Below, in pieces: positions 52,534-62,103 of a stretch of DNA of 64,000 nt. The stretch spans positions 1,178,001-1,242,000 of the forward strand of contig NZ_AP022569.1 in NCBI RefSeq assembly GCF_010727945.1. The letters are read 5' to 3'. Position 1 is the first letter of the stretch. Every line of letters begins with the position of its first letter. Made by a program: the position numbers and the translations under genes. This stretch comes from Mycobacterium cookii (GTDB taxonomy: Bacteria > Actinomycetota > Actinomycetes > Mycobacteriales > Mycobacteriaceae). The notes below the pieces were generated by a model. That model was not told where the DNA came from and did no database searches. It was given only the letters and a program-made list of their open reading frames with translations.

Positions 52534-53783
52534 TTGGGCCACACCTCCGGGTCAGGTCGAAAGCGCACGGTCAATTCGCTACCGCGAAGACGCGCGTCCA
52601 GCACTGTGCATCGCCGCAGGACTGACGCCAGTCGAACTCTGCGTCGCATCCCGCCGGCACCGACGATCAGATCGTCGCCGACCCGGCCCAGGCTGAGTGC
52701 GCCGGAATCAATTTGCGGCAACTCTAACCGCATCCGGTAGACGGACTGAAGGCCAGAGCCCGACTCCAGGTCCACGACGGGACGCAACGGCCCCGGCGGC
52801 GCCGTCCCGTCCCGGCGCCGAGCGCTATCCAGCAGCTCAGCCAGAGCTTTCGCGCCGATCGGCTCGCCGGCCAGATGCGGCGTGAGCACCAGCGCCACGT
52901 CGCCGATCGCGGCGTCGAGTTCGTCGAGCACGGTCCGCTGTTCGCTGATCCGCTCCGAGTACCAGTCGAAGGCCGGATGAGCGGGCAGGTTGCAGTACTC
53001 GTACGAATCGTCTTGCATCAGAATCTGGTTGACGATGAGTTCTTCGATACGCACACCCATCAACGCCAGCGAGCCCAGCGTGCGGATCGCCTCGGCGGCC
53101 ACCACCCGTTCGGCGGTGAGCACCAGATGCGCGCCGACCCGCGTCCCGTCGGTCAGCAGTTCGCTGAGCTTTTCGACGTGGGCGCTGGTGCGCTCCAGCA
53201 GCTCCACAATCGCGGCAGAGCGCACGTCGTCGGCGCCGGTAGACAGCCTGCGATGACGTGGCCACGCACGCTCGACGTAGAGCGCGAACGTCGCGGGCAG
53301 GGTGAGCATCCGCAGGGCATCGGCGGTCGAGGCGCAGTCGACCACGATGTGGTCCCACTGCCCGGACCTGGCCAACTCCCCCACCTCATGCAGGCCGAGC
53401 ACCTCCTGCACACCGGGTAACGCCGAAAGTTCTTCGGGCGCAAGCTCGCCCAGCTCCGATTCGGGAAATCGGCGGCCGAGCGTGTCGACCACATGGCGCC
53501 AGCGCGCGGCCAGCAACGCCAGCGTGTCCACGGCCAGTGCATCGAGAAAACCGGTGTCGAGGTCGGCCATCACCCGTACGCAGTCTCGTTCGCCGGTCGG
53601 CGATATCTGCACGCCCAGCACATCGCCCAGCGAATGCGCCTGGTCGGTGGACACCAGCAACACGCGCTGACCGGCGCACGCTTCATGCACGGCGGTCGCG
53701 GCCGCCAGCGTGGATTTCCCTACCCCACCCTTACCGACGAACAGACTGATTCGGGCCAGGGCGGGCTGTGCGGACTCACTCAG
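52530..53783 (-). CDS. Get3/ArsA-like P-loop ATPase, Rv2184c orthologue (start codon unusual)
   Basis: The protein is an anion-transporting ATPase family member (ArsA/Get3-like). The deviant Walker A motif VGKGGVGKST is at residues 16-25 of the proposed protein, with VSTDQAHSLGDVLGVQ (switch I) and VVDCASTADALRMLTLPATF (switch II region) after it. No ATG, GTG or TTG lies in frame before the P-loop, so only a CTG at 53783 (417 residues, SESAQPALARISLF) gives a whole domain; a GTG at 53690 would remove it. M. tuberculosis Rv2184c is about 379 residues. The CTG overlaps the SRPBCC gene stop. Start certainty is low, the family call is firm. Confidence 0.82.
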   Translation of the reverse strand: MSESAQPALARISLFVGKGGVGKSTLAAATAVHEACAGQRVLLVSTDQAHSLGDVLGVQISPTGERDCVRVMADLDTGFLDALAVDTLALLAARWRHVVDTLGRRFPESELGELAPEELSALPGVQEVLGLHEVGELARSGQWDHIVVDCASTADALRMLTLPATFALYVERAWPRHRRLSTGADDVRSAAIVELLERTSAHVEKLSELLTDGTRVGAHLVLTAERVVAAEAIRTLGSLALMGVRIEELIVNQILMQDDSYEYCNLPAHPAFDWYSERISEQRTVLDELDAAIGDVALVLTPHLAGEPIGAKALAELLDSARRRDGTAPPGPLRPVVDLESGSGLQSVYRMRLELPQIDSGALSLGRVGDDLIVGAGGMRRRVRLASVLRRCTVLDARLRGSELTVRFRPDPEVWPK

Positions 53784-54213
53784 CCTCGACTCGTTTCTTC
53801 AGATCCTTCAACGCGGTGTCAATCAGCCTGCGCTCAGCCTTACGCTTGAGCAACCCGATCATCGGGATAGCGATATCGACGGTCAGTTCATACGTGACGT
53901 CAGTTCCAGATCCCTTGGACGCCAGCCGATATACGCCGTCCATAGATCTCAGCAGCGAACTGGACACCAGCGACCACTTCACCGATTTCCGGTCTTTCGG
54001 CCACGTATAGGACAGCACCAGGGTGTCTTTGAGGACACTGGTGTCCAGGACCAGTCGCGCCACCTTCGGGTTACCGCTGGGGTCCTCTTCCAAAACCTCG
54101 GCTTCTTTGTACTCCGACACCCAGTCGGGATAGGAACCGATGTCAGCGATCACATCCATCACCGTGCTGGGGTCCGCCTCGATGTGAATCGTCTGGGCCG
54201 TCTTCTCCGCCAC
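53776..54213 (-). CDS. SRPBCC/polyketide-cyclase-like protein, Rv2185c orthologue
   Basis: The 145 residues show the START/SRPBCC ligand-binding fold: MAEKTAQTIHIEADPSTVMDVIAD and SYPDWVSEYKEAEVLEEDPSG near the N-terminus, a beta core, and the long C-terminal helix KRKAERRLIDTALKDLKKRV. The bound molecule is unknown. It is widely conserved in mycobacteria beside the Get3-like ATPase, with which it overlaps by 8 nt. GTG starts at 54213 with a purine-rich GGAGAGGGA upstream. Confidence 0.88.
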   Translation of the reverse strand: MAEKTAQTIHIEADPSTVMDVIADIGSYPDWVSEYKEAEVLEEDPSGNPKVARLVLDTSVLKDTLVLSYTWPKDRKSVKWSLVSSSLLRSMDGVYRLASKGSGTDVTYELTVDIAIPMIGLLKRKAERRLIDTALKDLKKRVEAE

Positions 54214-54293
54214 CTGGTCGCTTCCCTCTCCCTGTCTGGGTCGTGTCGGCCCTTGCGTCAGCCCACGGCAGAAACGCTACTCCGCGGCAGAAC

Positions 54294-54692
54294 TCAGGCC
54301 TGGTCAAGCACTGCAGAAACCCCGACCGGCCGGGACCGTTCCAGGGTCGATTTCACCTCGAAGGCCATGTTCTTGCCTGCGACGCGACGACGGTGGGTCA
54401 GTTTCGCCAGGTTCATTTTGGCCAACTGTGTAGGCGTCACGCCGGACGGCTCGGCGTGCAGAAAGTAGTGCAACAGCACCCCGTCCAGGCACGGTTCCAG
54501 CCAAATTTCCATCGTGCCGGTGATCGGCCCGGCAACAGTCCATCGAACACCCACCGGACCACGGTCTTCGACCACCTGCAGTCGCAGATCGGGCCACCAC
54601 CGCCGCCAGCTGGACGGATCGCCGACCGCGGCGCCGACGAGCACAGGATCGGCGGCGATGAACATCTCGTCGGCAATCTGAACGCTGTGCAC
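54294..54692 (-). CDS. Conserved SRPBCC-like protein, Rv2186c orthologue
   Basis: This 132-residue protein has text SWRRWWPDLRLQVVEDRGPVGVRW and GTMEIWLEPCLDGVLLHYFLH, then LAKLTHRRRVAGKNMAFEVK. The pattern fits a second START-like fold of unknown ligand. The GTG at 54692 corresponds to the M. tuberculosis start; GTG 54716 is an alternative. It lies 80 nt upstream of Rv2185c, same direction, and is divergent from fadD15, which suggests a lipid link but proves none. Confidence 0.8.
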   Translation of the reverse strand: MHSVQIADEMFIAADPVLVGAAVGDPSSWRRWWPDLRLQVVEDRGPVGVRWTVAGPITGTMEIWLEPCLDGVLLHYFLHAEPSGVTPTQLAKMNLAKLTHRRRVAGKNMAFEVKSTLERSRPVGVSAVLDQA

Positions 54693-54819
54693 GGTCCATA
54701 GCTTCACATATCGCACGCCTGGAGGTGCACCGCCGCCTCCTCAACGGGCCTTTCCGGCCCGCATCGTCGCCGGACTACGCTGAGCCTGGTCCGGAATTTG
54801 CCAAAGCGAGGTCACAACA

Positions 54820-56622
54820 GTGCGTGAAATTACTGCTCCCGCTCCGTTCACGGTCGGTGAGCACGACAACATCGTCGCCGCGGTGTTCGAACACGAGCGC
54901 AACGACCCCGACGCGGTGATCTTCCAACGCCTGATAGACGGCACCTGGACCGATGTCACATGCGCTGCGGCGGCCGCCCAAATCCGTTCTACCGCACTGG
55001 GTTTGATCGCAGAGGGCGTCCAGGCCGGCGATCGGGTGGCGATCTTCTCGGCCACCCGCTACGAGTGGGCGATCATCGACTTCGCAATCCTTGCCGTCGG
55101 CGCGGTGACCGTGCCGATCTACGAGACCTCGTCCGCGGAGCAGGTGCGCTGGGTGCTGACCGACTCGGCGGCGGTGGTGGCATTCACCGAAACCGACCAG
55201 CACGCCTCGATGGTTGTCGAGCTGACCGGTGACCTGCCCGAGCTGCGGCGGGTGCTGCACATCGACGGTTCCGGCCCCAAGGCCCTCGAGCAGCTCGAAC
55301 AGCTGGGCGCATCGGTCGACCCAGGTGAGCTGACCGCTCGCCTCGAGGCGCTGCGCGCCGACCATCCGGCGACGCTGATCTACACCTCGGGCACCACCGG
55401 ACGGCCCAAAGGCTGCCAGCTGACGCACTCCAACCTGGTCTACGAGACCCGCGGCGCCAAGGCGGTGCTCCCGACGCTGCTGCACAAAGGTGAGCGGTTG
55501 CTTGTGTTCCTGCCGCTGGCACATGTATTGGCTCGTGCGCTGGCGTTGTGCGCGTTCCACAACAAGGTCGTCGTCGGATTCACCAGCGACATCAAGAATC
55601 TGGTGCCGATGTTCGCGGTGTTCAAACCGACGGTCGTGGTGTCGGTGCCGCGGGTGTTCGAGAAGGTCTACAACACCGCCGCGCAGAATGCCGCCAACGA
55701 CGGCAGGGGCCGCATCTTCGACATCGCCGCCCAAACCGCTGTCGACTGGAGCGAGGCGTCCGACAAGGGCGGCCCGAGCCTGCTGCTGCGAGCCAAGCAC
55801 GCTGTCTTCGATCGGCTGGTGTACCACAAGCTGCGCGCGGCGCTGGGCGGCGACTGCCGGGCATCCGTCTCCGGCGGCGCACCGCTCGGTGCGCGCTTGG
55901 GCCACTTCTACCGCGGCGTCGGCCTGACCATCTACGAGGGCTACGGCCTGACCGAGACCAGCGCAGCGATCACCGTCAACCAGGTCGACGCGCTGAAGAT
56001 CGGCACGGTTGGAAAGTTGTTGCCGGGCAACAGTATCCGCATCGCTGACGACGGCGAACTGCTGCTGCGCGGCGGCGTGGTGTTCGACGGCTATTGGCAT
56101 AACGAGCAGGCCACCAGCGAGGCGATCGAGGACGGCTGGTTCAAGACCGGCGATTTGGGCGCGGTCGACGAGCAGGGGTTCTTGACGATCACCGGTCGCA
56201 AGAAGGAACTCATCGTCACCGCGGGCGGCAAGAACGTCGCGCCCGCGATTCTGGAGGACCAGCTGCGAGCTCACGCACTGATCAGCCAGGCGATGGTGGT
56301 CGGCGATGCCAAGCCGTTCATCGCGGCGCTGATCACCATCGACCCCGAGGCGTTCGACGGCTGGAAGCAGCGCAACAGCAAGCCCGCCGGCTCCTTGGTC
56401 GCAGATCTGGTCAACGACCCCGATCTGCTGGCCGAGGTGGACGCCGCGGTCAAGCAAGCCAATCTGTCGGTGTCGCACGCGGAGTCGATTCGCAAATTCC
56501 GCATCCTGCCGGTCGACTTCACCGAGGACACCGGCGAACTGACGCCGACGATGAAGGTGAAGCGCAAGGTGGTCGCCGAGAAGTTCGCCGACGACATCAA
56601 CGCGCTCTACGCCAAGGATTAG
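54820..56622 (+). CDS. fadD15: Long-chain fatty-acid--CoA ligase FadD15
   Basis: FadD15 activates fatty acids with ATP and CoA for beta-oxidation or lipid synthesis. The 600 residues match the M. tuberculosis length. AMP-binding motifs are [37 protein letters not shown] and [20 protein letters not shown], with the catalytic lysine in [11 protein letters not shown]. The GTG has GAGG 8 nt upstream. TACGCT at about 54776 may be its -10. The TAG stop overlaps the pimB' stop on the other strand (TTAG). Confidence 0.95.
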   Translation: MREITAPAPFTVGEHDNIVAAVFEHERNDPDAVIFQRLIDGTWTDVTCAAAAAQIRSTALGLIAEGVQAGDRVAIFSATRYEWAIIDFAILAVGAVTVPIYETSSAEQVRWVLTDSAAVVAFTETDQHASMVVELTGDLPELRRVLHIDGSGPKALEQLEQLGASVDPGELTARLEALRADHPATLIYTSGTTGRPKGCQLTHSNLVYETRGAKAVLPTLLHKGERLLVFLPLAHVLARALALCAFHNKVVVGFTSDIKNLVPMFAVFKPTVVVSVPRVFEKVYNTAAQNAANDGRGRIFDIAAQTAVDWSEASDKGGPSLLLRAKHAVFDRLVYHKLRAALGGDCRASVSGGAPLGARLGHFYRGVGLTIYEGYGLTETSAAITVNQVDALKIGTVGKLLPGNSIRIADDGELLLRGGVVFDGYWHNEQATSEAIEDGWFKTGDLGAVDEQGFLTITGRKKELIVTAGGKNVAPAILEDQLRAHALISQAMVVGDAKPFIAALITIDPEAFDGWKQRNSKPAGSLVADLVNDPDLLAEVDAAVKQANLSVSHAESIRKFRILPVDFTEDTGELTPTMKVKRKVVAEKFADDINALYAKD

Positions 56623-57755
56623 CCGCGGATCAGGTCGGCCAGTCGGCCGGCCAGATCGTCCCAACGCCACTGCGCGGTCACCCAATCCCGGCCGGCAGCA
56701 CCCATAGCGGCGGCGCGGTCGGGGTCGCTGAGCAAACCGCTGACGGCGTCGGCGATCTGGTCCACCGACCGACCGTCGACCACCATCCCAGTCTTGTTGT
56801 CCTGCACGGTTTCCGGTGCACCGCCCGACGATCCGGCGATCACCGGGACACCGGTGGCAGAGGCTTCCAGGAACACGATGCCCAGCCCCTCCACATCGAG
56901 TCCGGCTCCGCGGGTGCGGCATGGCATCGCGAAGACGTCGGCCATCGCGTGATACCCGGGCAGATCGGCGGCGGGGATGCCACCGGTGAAGACAACGTGG
57001 TCACTGACGCCGACGCGCTCGGCGAGCTCGTGCAGGGCCGTCAGGTACGGCCCGCCGCCCGCGATGACCAGCGCGGCCCCGTCGACCCGGCGTCTGATCG
57101 TGGGCAACGCCCGGATCAGCATGTCCTGGCCCTTGCGCGGCACCAGCCGGGACAGGCACAGCACGGTGGGCCGTTCGCCCAGGCCGTAGCGGGCGCGCAG
57201 TTCGGTGCGGCTTGCCGCATCAGGGCGAAACCGGTCGGTGTCGACGCCCGGCGGCAAGTGCTCCAATGCGGCGTTGGGCCCGAACGCCGACGCGAAACGC
57301 CCTCGGGTGTAACGGCTGACGAACGTGACGACGTCGGTGTCGTCGCCGATCCGTCGCAGCACCGACCTTGCCACCGGGAGCATCGACCAGCCCACCTCGT
57401 GGCCGTGGGTGCTCGCCAGCACCCGCCTCGCACCGGCCCGACGGGCCCGCTGCGTCAGTAGACCCAAGGGTGCGGCCGCACCGAACCACACGGTGTCGAT
57501 GCCGCGCTCGGCGATCAGCCGTCGCATCCGCCTGTCGACCGTCGGTTCGGGCAACATCAGGGTGCCGGGATGGCGCACCACTTCATACCCGGCAGCGTCG
57601 GCGTCGAACTTGTCGGCGTCCTTCCACTGCGGCGCGTACACCGTCAGCGTGTGCTCGCCGGTGGCCGCCAACCGCGAAGCCAACTCGACCAGATACGACT
57701 GGATGCCGCCGCGCCGAGGCGGAAAATCGTTGGTTACCAGCAGGACCCGAGACAC
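56619..57755 (-). CDS. pimB: GDP-mannose-dependent mannosyltransferase PimB' (GT4)
   Basis: PimB' adds the second mannose to phosphatidylinositol monomannoside, forming Ac1PIM2, on the inner membrane face. The 378 residues have the GT-B fold: [18 protein letters not shown] at the N-terminus, [30 protein letters not shown] and the EX7E region [23 protein letters not shown] text ([20 protein letters not shown]). Glu positions for retaining GT4 catalysis are present. The GTG has TAATCT 6 nt upstream. Convergent with fadD15. Confidence 0.94.
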   Translation of the reverse strand: MSRVLLVTNDFPPRRGGIQSYLVELASRLAATGEHTLTVYAPQWKDADKFDADAAGYEVVRHPGTLMLPEPTVDRRMRRLIAERGIDTVWFGAAAPLGLLTQRARRAGARRVLASTHGHEVGWSMLPVARSVLRRIGDDTDVVTFVSRYTRGRFASAFGPNAALEHLPPGVDTDRFRPDAASRTELRARYGLGERPTVLCLSRLVPRKGQDMLIRALPTIRRRVDGAALVIAGGGPYLTALHELAERVGVSDHVVFTGGIPAADLPGYHAMADVFAMPCRTRGAGLDVEGLGIVFLEASATGVPVIAGSSGGAPETVQDNKTGMVVDGRSVDQIADAVSGLLSDPDRAAAMGAAGRDWVTAQWRWDDLAGRLADLIRG

Positions 57756-57761
57756 CTAGGA

Positions 57762-57767
57762 AGATTA
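57762..57767 (-). promoter_or_regulatory. -10 element of pimB', on the stop codon of the upstream gene
   Basis: Minus-strand TAATCT starts with the TAA stop of the Rv2189c orthologue and ends 6 nt before the pimB' GTG. This gives pimB' its own leaderless promoter inside the gene pair. Confidence 0.65.
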
Positions 57768-58571
57768 GCGAGTCAGCCAGCGCTGCCAGTCGGCGAGTAT
57801 CCCTGCGGTGTCGGTGCCGAGCACGTCGTGCACCGCAGCGGGAAAGTCGGTATGCCCGTCGCCGCATGCCTGCTGGTAGAGCGCACGCAGGGCCGGCGAT
57901 CCGCGGGTGTCGGCGACGAACAGCGCGAACCACCACGCCCGGTCGTAGGCCTGCGATCGCTGCGGCCCAGGGTCGGCCAGCTCGGCGTCGGACGGCAACG
58001 ACGTGGGAGGCGTGGCCACCTCGGGCCGCGGAGTGCGTGGCCGGGCGACGTAGTCAGCGACTCCTTCGGTCAGCCACCGGGGCGCATCAACCGCGGTCTG
58101 CCCGCGTGCGGCGTAGTGAAAAAGCTCATGCGTCAACACAATTCGGAATGCACGCTCGCTCATGCCCGCGGCGCCGGGCGCGAAGACAATCCGCTGGCCG
58201 GTCGCTGTTCGCCGGGCGGGGTCGACATGGTCGGCCACCGCGATCGCAGCGATATCGGCCCACTGCGCGGCCGGACCACCACCGGCTTGTGCCTCGAACT
58301 GTGGCTGGGTGCCGGTGGCCACCACGTCGATGTCGCGCGGCCATTCGGTACCCCAGAACACGTCGACCGCGTCGACTGCCGCTCCGATGTCCGCCGCGAC
58401 GCGGTCGAGCACCCGCTGGGACCGCGGGCCGCCGAGATCAGTCATCCGCAGCGTGCGGTCGCCGACCAGGACTTCCCGCGGCGCAGCGGGCCGATTGCCG
58501 TTGACGAGGGCTGCCCGGACGCCAACGATCAGCTCGGCGACCAGAGCGCAGGCCAGCAGCCAGCGGCGCAG
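57765..58571 (-). CDS. Conserved exported or anchored protein, Rv2189c orthologue, with zincin-like HExxH motif
   Basis: From CTG at 58571 the 268 residues begin RRWLLACALVAELIVGV, a basic plus hydrophobic signal or anchor. The body contains IVLTHELFHYAARGQTAVDAP, with HELFH (HExxH) and a downstream TEGVADYVARP, the pattern of gluzincin metallopeptidases (third ligand Glu). So it may be an exported peptidase. A cytoplasmic start at ATG 58445 (226 residues) lacks the signal but keeps the motif. No ATG, GTG or TTG gives the longer form. The stop overlaps the pimB' -10. It follows ripC at once. Confidence 0.75.
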   Translation of the reverse strand: MRRWLLACALVAELIVGVRAALVNGNRPAAPREVLVGDRTLRMTDLGGPRSQRVLDRVAADIGAAVDAVDVFWGTEWPRDIDVVATGTQPQFEAQAGGGPAAQWADIAAIAVADHVDPARRTATGQRIVFAPGAAGMSERAFRIVLTHELFHYAARGQTAVDAPRWLTEGVADYVARPRTPRPEVATPPTSLPSDAELADPGPQRSQAYDRAWWFALFVADTRGSPALRALYQQACGDGHTDFPAAVHDVLGTDTAGILADWQRWLTR

Positions 58572-58572
58572 A

Positions 58573-59688
58573 TCAGTAGCGGCGGGCGTCGTAGATCGGG
58601 CCGGACGAATTCATCGGCACCACGCGCACCGGCTGACCGAAGGTGGACGAGTGGACCATCAGCCCGTCGCCGATGTAGAGGCCGGCGTGCGAGGCGTCGG
58701 AATAGAAGGTCAACACGTCACCGGGCTGCAGGTCGGACAGCGACACCGGCTGCCCACCATGCGCCATCGCCTGGCTGGAGTGCGGCAGCGCGATACCGGC
58801 CTGCTGGAAGGCCCACATCACCAGGCCCGAACAGTCGAATCCGCCCGGCGCCGCACCGCCCCACACATATGGCGCGCCGACCTGGGTCAATGCGGCCTGG
58901 ACGGCGATCGCGCCCTGGCCGCTGCCCGGTCCGCCGCCAGGACCTCCCGGTGCCATGCCCGGCGCGAGGCCCTCAGGAGCGGGAGCGGTCGCGGCGGCCA
59001 TCGCGGCCGGCGGCGGCGGAGGCCCCGGCGCGGCCAACTCGGTGCGCTCGTGCGGGCTCAAGGCCAGGTACTGCGACTTGACGATGCCGATCTGGAGCTG
59101 CAACTGGCTCTGCTTGGACTGCAGCTTGGCGCGCACCGCGGCGGCCTGTTCGGCGGCGGTCTTGGCGTCGGCGGCCGATTTCGCGGATTCCTTCTCGGCT
59201 TGGGCGGCCTGTTCGCGGGTGGCGCGGTAGGTCGCCATCTGGGCGATCATCGCCGTGGAGATCACCCGACTCACGGCGAGTTTGCCGATCAGCTGCTGCG
59301 GGGATTCGGCGGTCATGATCGCGTTCATGCCGTCGGTGCGACCGCCCATATACATTGCTGCGGCGTATTGGTCGACACCGACCTGGAAGGTTGCCAGTCG
59401 CGACTTCGCCTCGTCGGCGGCGGCCTGGTCGTCGGTGTGCTTCTTCTCGGCGGTTCGCTGCGCAGCCAGCTTGTTGTTGAGGTCGAGCTGGGCGCTGTGC
59501 ATCGCTTCCGTGGTCTGCTCGGCCTGCCGCGACAACTCGTTGAGCTTTGCCATCGCGTCGTTGGCCGGGTCTGCCATCACATTGCTGGCAGCGATTCCAG
59601 ACAGGGCGACCAGTCCTGCCAGCGCAACGCCAGCAAACCGCTTCGCGGCGCGGTCGAACACGCGCCTACCGCCTAGCACCAATTGCAA
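58573..59688 (-). CDS. ripC: NlpC/P60 peptidoglycan hydrolase RipC
   Basis: RipC (Rv2190c) cleaves D-Glu-mDAP bonds in peptidoglycan stems and is exported. The 371 residues have a signal peptide ([21 protein letters not shown]), a coiled coil of about 170 residues ([20 protein letters not shown] and onward), a Gly/Pro-rich linker and the NlpC/P60 domain with Cys in [13 protein letters not shown], His in [13 protein letters not shown] and a third polar residue in VHSS. The coiled coil suggests FtsEX control, as for RipC. TTG at 59688 is a tentative start. Confidence 0.92.
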   Translation of the reverse strand: MQLVLGGRRVFDRAAKRFAGVALAGLVALSGIAASNVMADPANDAMAKLNELSRQAEQTTEAMHSAQLDLNNKLAAQRTAEKKHTDDQAAADEAKSRLATFQVGVDQYAAAMYMGGRTDGMNAIMTAESPQQLIGKLAVSRVISTAMIAQMATYRATREQAAQAEKESAKSAADAKTAAEQAAAVRAKLQSKQSQLQLQIGIVKSQYLALSPHERTELAAPGPPPPPAAMAAATAPAPEGLAPGMAPGGPGGGPGSGQGAIAVQAALTQVGAPYVWGGAAPGGFDCSGLVMWAFQQAGIALPHSSQAMAHGGQPVSLSDLQPGDVLTFYSDASHAGLYIGDGLMVHSSTFGQPVRVVPMNSSGPIYDARRY

Positions 59689-59747
59689 GACTTCGATTCC
59701 TTAAAACCCATTGAGTTGACAGCCGTTGACTGCCTTAGGTCTCAGAT

Positions 59748-59777
59748 AGGTTACGAAACGCCTTCGTGGTTGTCCAA
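59748..59777 (-). promoter_or_regulatory. Promoter of ripC (-35 TTGGAC, -10 TAACCT)
   Basis: On the minus strand TTGGAC at 59777-59772 and TAACCT at 59753-59748 are 18 nt apart, near the sigma-A spacing. It would give a leader of about 53 nt in front of ripC. I looked for a ydaO-type riboswitch in the leader and saw none. Confidence 0.6.
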
Positions 59778-59820
59778 CTCTGAGTTGTTAAGAAAACAGC
59801 AAGATTTCAAGCTAACGCCG

Positions 59821-60072
59821 TTAGGCTACGCCAGGCCGCTGCCCGTGGATAGGTACCAGCCGCAGTCTGGGCGCCAGGCCCGCATCGGCGAGCACCTCCA
59901 ACGCGACCCGCTCGTCCTCCAGCAAAGTTTCCGGTACCCCGAGTATCACGCTGACGACGCAATCGCGGCATCCGGGACCACGTACGGCGCAGTCATCGCA
60001 GTCGATGATCACCGGTTCTGTCGATTCGGGCGGGCCTGCCGCCGCCCACTCGGGCTCGCTGCTGTGCGCCAT
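59821..60072 (-). CDS. Small cysteine-rich conserved protein
   Basis: This 83-residue protein has [24 protein letters not shown], four cysteines as CxxC and CxxC, which could bind a metal or an iron-sulfur cluster. The rest, [26 protein letters not shown], is helical. AGAGG lies 9 nt before the ATG. I recognise the type as a conserved mycobacterial hypothetical; I cannot name a function. It is transcribed away from the nuclease gene and stands upstream of ripC. Confidence 0.75.
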   Translation of the reverse strand: MAHSSEPEWAAAGPPESTEPVIIDCDDCAVRGPGCRDCVVSVILGVPETLLEDERVALEVLADAGLAPRLRLVPIHGQRPGVA

Positions 60073-60200
60073 CTGGCCGGTCCTCTCCGTGTGCTGATCG
60101 GTCTTGCCGAGACGCTAACCGGGGGCACCGACAAGTTTTGGCCACCCGTCCCGCGGTCGACGCGCCGGAGGTCAATCCCGGCGATGTCGGTGTCACTGCC

Positions 60201-60206
60201 TAACGT
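60201..60206 (+). promoter_or_regulatory. -10 element of a likely leaderless promoter (DnaQ/UvrC-like gene)
   Basis: TAACGT ends 7 nt before the ATG at 60214. The upstream in-frame ATG at 60184 would sit before this element. Confidence 0.6.
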
Positions 60207-60213
60207 CACCGCC

Positions 60214-62103
60214 ATGGGTGCGCCCGCTGCCGAGCAGCTGAGCATCCCCGACATCGACGGGGCTACCGAAATCTCGCTGCGCGAGACCACTTTCGTCGTC
60301 GTCGACCTCGAGACCACCGGCGGGCGCATGACCGCCGCCGACGGAAAAGTCGCCGACGCGATCACCGAGATCGGCGCTGTCAAAGTCCGCGGCGGGGTGG
60401 TGCTGGGCGAGTTCGCGACGCTGGTCGACCCGCAACGCAGCATCCCGCCGCAGATCATCCAGTTGACCGGCATCACCACCGCGATGGTGTGCGATGCGCC
60501 GACCATCGCCTCGGTACTGCCGATGTTTCTCGAATTCGCCCGCGGCGCGGTGCTGGTCGCCCACAACGCCCGGTTCGATACGGGCTTCCTGCGGGCCGCT
60601 GCCGATCAGTGCGGGATCCGATGGGCGAGGCCGCAGGTGCTGTGCACGGTGCAACTGGCCCGGCGGGTGCTCAGCCGCGAGGAAGCGCCGAGTGTCCGCC
60701 TGGCGGCACTGGCGCGCCTGTTCGCGGTCGCCAGCGAGCCCACCCACCGGGCCCTGGACGATGCGCGGGCCACCGTCGAGGTGTTGCATGCGCTGATCGA
60801 ACGCGTCGGCAACCAAGGTGTGCACACCTACGCCGACCTGCGGGCGTATCTGCCCGACGTCTCGCCGGCGCAGCGCCGCAAACGAGTGCTGGCGCAGTGC
60901 CTGCCGCGCCGGCCCGGGGTCTACCTGTTCCATGGTCCGGCCGACGAAGTGCTCTATGTCGGTACAGCAATTAACTTGCAGCGCAGGGTAAACCAATATT
61001 TCAACGGCTCGGATCAGCGGACCCGGATGAAAGAGATGGTCACGCTGGCCACCAGGGTCGAGCACATCGAGTGCGCGCATGCGCTGGAAGCCGGCGTCCG
61101 GGAGCTGCGCATGTTGAGCGCGCACGCCCCGCCGTACAACCGCCGGTCCAAATTCCCGCACCGGTGGTGGTGGGTGGTATTGAGCGACGAGGCTTTTCCC
61201 CGATTCTCGGTGGTACGCACCCCTCGCCATGACCGCGCGGTCGGCCCGTTCCGGGCCCGCGCCGACGCGGTCGACACCGCAGACCTGCTGGCGCGCCTCA
61301 CCGGTGTGCGGACCTGCACCAAGCGGCTGGCCCGCTCGGCGCTGCATGGTCCGGCCTGTCCGCTGCACGAGGTCTCGCCGTGTCCCGGGGTACGCAATGC
61401 GACGGCGGCCGAATACGGCCCGGCTCCCGCTCGTGCCGCGGCGCTGATCGACGGATTGGACAACTCCGCGCTGACCGACGCGGCGCGGCGGATCGCCGAC
61501 CTGGCCGGGCGACAGCGCTATGAGAGCGCTGCGCGGCTGCGCGACCACGCGGTGGCCGCGGTCGAGGTGCTGTGGCGCGGGCAGCGCCTGCGCGCGCTGG
61601 CCGCGCTGCCCGAGCTGATCGCTGCCGCGCCCGACGGCGACGGCGGCTGGCAGCTCGCCGTCGTCCGCCACGGCCAGCTCGCCGCGGCGGGCACCGCGCG
61701 ACGCGGTGTGCCGCCGATGCCCGTCGTCGAGGCCATCGGTGCCGGGGCGCAGGTGATCCTGCCGCAGCCCGCCCCGCTGGGCGGCGCGCTGGTGGAGGAG
61801 ACGGCCCTGATCGCCCGCTGGTTAACGGCCCCCGGGGTGCGGATCGTGCGGGTGACCGGTGCCGACGAGGCGACGGGCTGGTGCACGCCGCTGCGGTCCG
61901 CGGGGCCGTGGGCCCAGTGGGCCGCGGCGGCGCGTTCGGCGCGGGTGGCCGCCGAACAGGCCGTCACCAGTCGCGACTCAGATCTGCTGACCGAACCGCA
62001 CCCATCGCGCGAGCAGCTGTTCGGCCGCGCCGCTGTCGATGGCGTCGGCAGCCCGGCGCAGCCCGTCCTCCCACGCCGGCAGCCACTCGGCGCGGCTGGA
62101 TAG
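60214..62103 (+). CDS. DnaQ-like exonuclease fused to UvrC-like GIY-YIG nuclease, Rv2191 orthologue
   Basis: The 629 residues hold a DEDD exonuclease domain ([11 protein letters not shown] with Asp and Glu, [11 protein letters not shown], and [15 protein letters not shown]) and a GIY-YIG endonuclease domain ([27 protein letters not shown]). A C-terminal UvrB/UvrC-like region follows, and a Cys-rich loop is seen ([20 protein letters not shown]). It resembles Cho and may act in repair. The ATG at 60214 fits a leaderless -10. The last 126 nt run antisense to the trpD 3' end. Confidence 0.88.
   Translation: MGAPAAEQLSIPDIDGATEISLRETTFVVVDLETTGGRMTAADGKVADAITEIGAVKVRGGVVLGEFATLVDPQRSIPPQIIQLTGITTAMVCDAPTIASVLPMFLEFARGAVLVAHNARFDTGFLRAAADQCGIRWARPQVLCTVQLARRVLSREEAPSVRLAALARLFAVASEPTHRALDDARATVEVLHALIERVGNQGVHTYADLRAYLPDVSPAQRRKRVLAQCLPRRPGVYLFHGPADEVLYVGTAINLQRRVNQYFNGSDQRTRMKEMVTLATRVEHIECAHALEAGVRELRMLSAHAPPYNRRSKFPHRWWWVVLSDEAFPRFSVVRTPRHDRAVGPFRARADAVDTADLLARLTGVRTCTKRLARSALHGPACPLHEVSPCPGVRNATAAEYGPAPARAAALIDGLDNSALTDAARRIADLAGRQRYESAARLRDHAVAAVEVLWRGQRLRALAALPELIAAAPDGDGGWQLAVVRHGQLAAAGTARRGVPPMPVVEAIGAGAQVILPQPAPLGGALVEETALIARWLTAPGVRIVRVTGADEATGWCTPLRSAGPWAQWAAAARSARVAAEQAVTSRDSDLLTEPHPSREQLFGRAAVDGVGSPAQPVLPRRQPLGAAG

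Noticed and set aside
54775..56922. Open frame of 715 codons on the minus strand opposite fadD15
   Set aside because: It mirrors the codon pattern of fadD15, which has clear family motifs, and such long antisense frames are common in high-GC DNA.
59689..59820. ydaO (cyclic di-AMP) riboswitch in front of ripC
   Set aside because: The leader after the proposed promoter is only about 53 nt and lacks the conserved stems.
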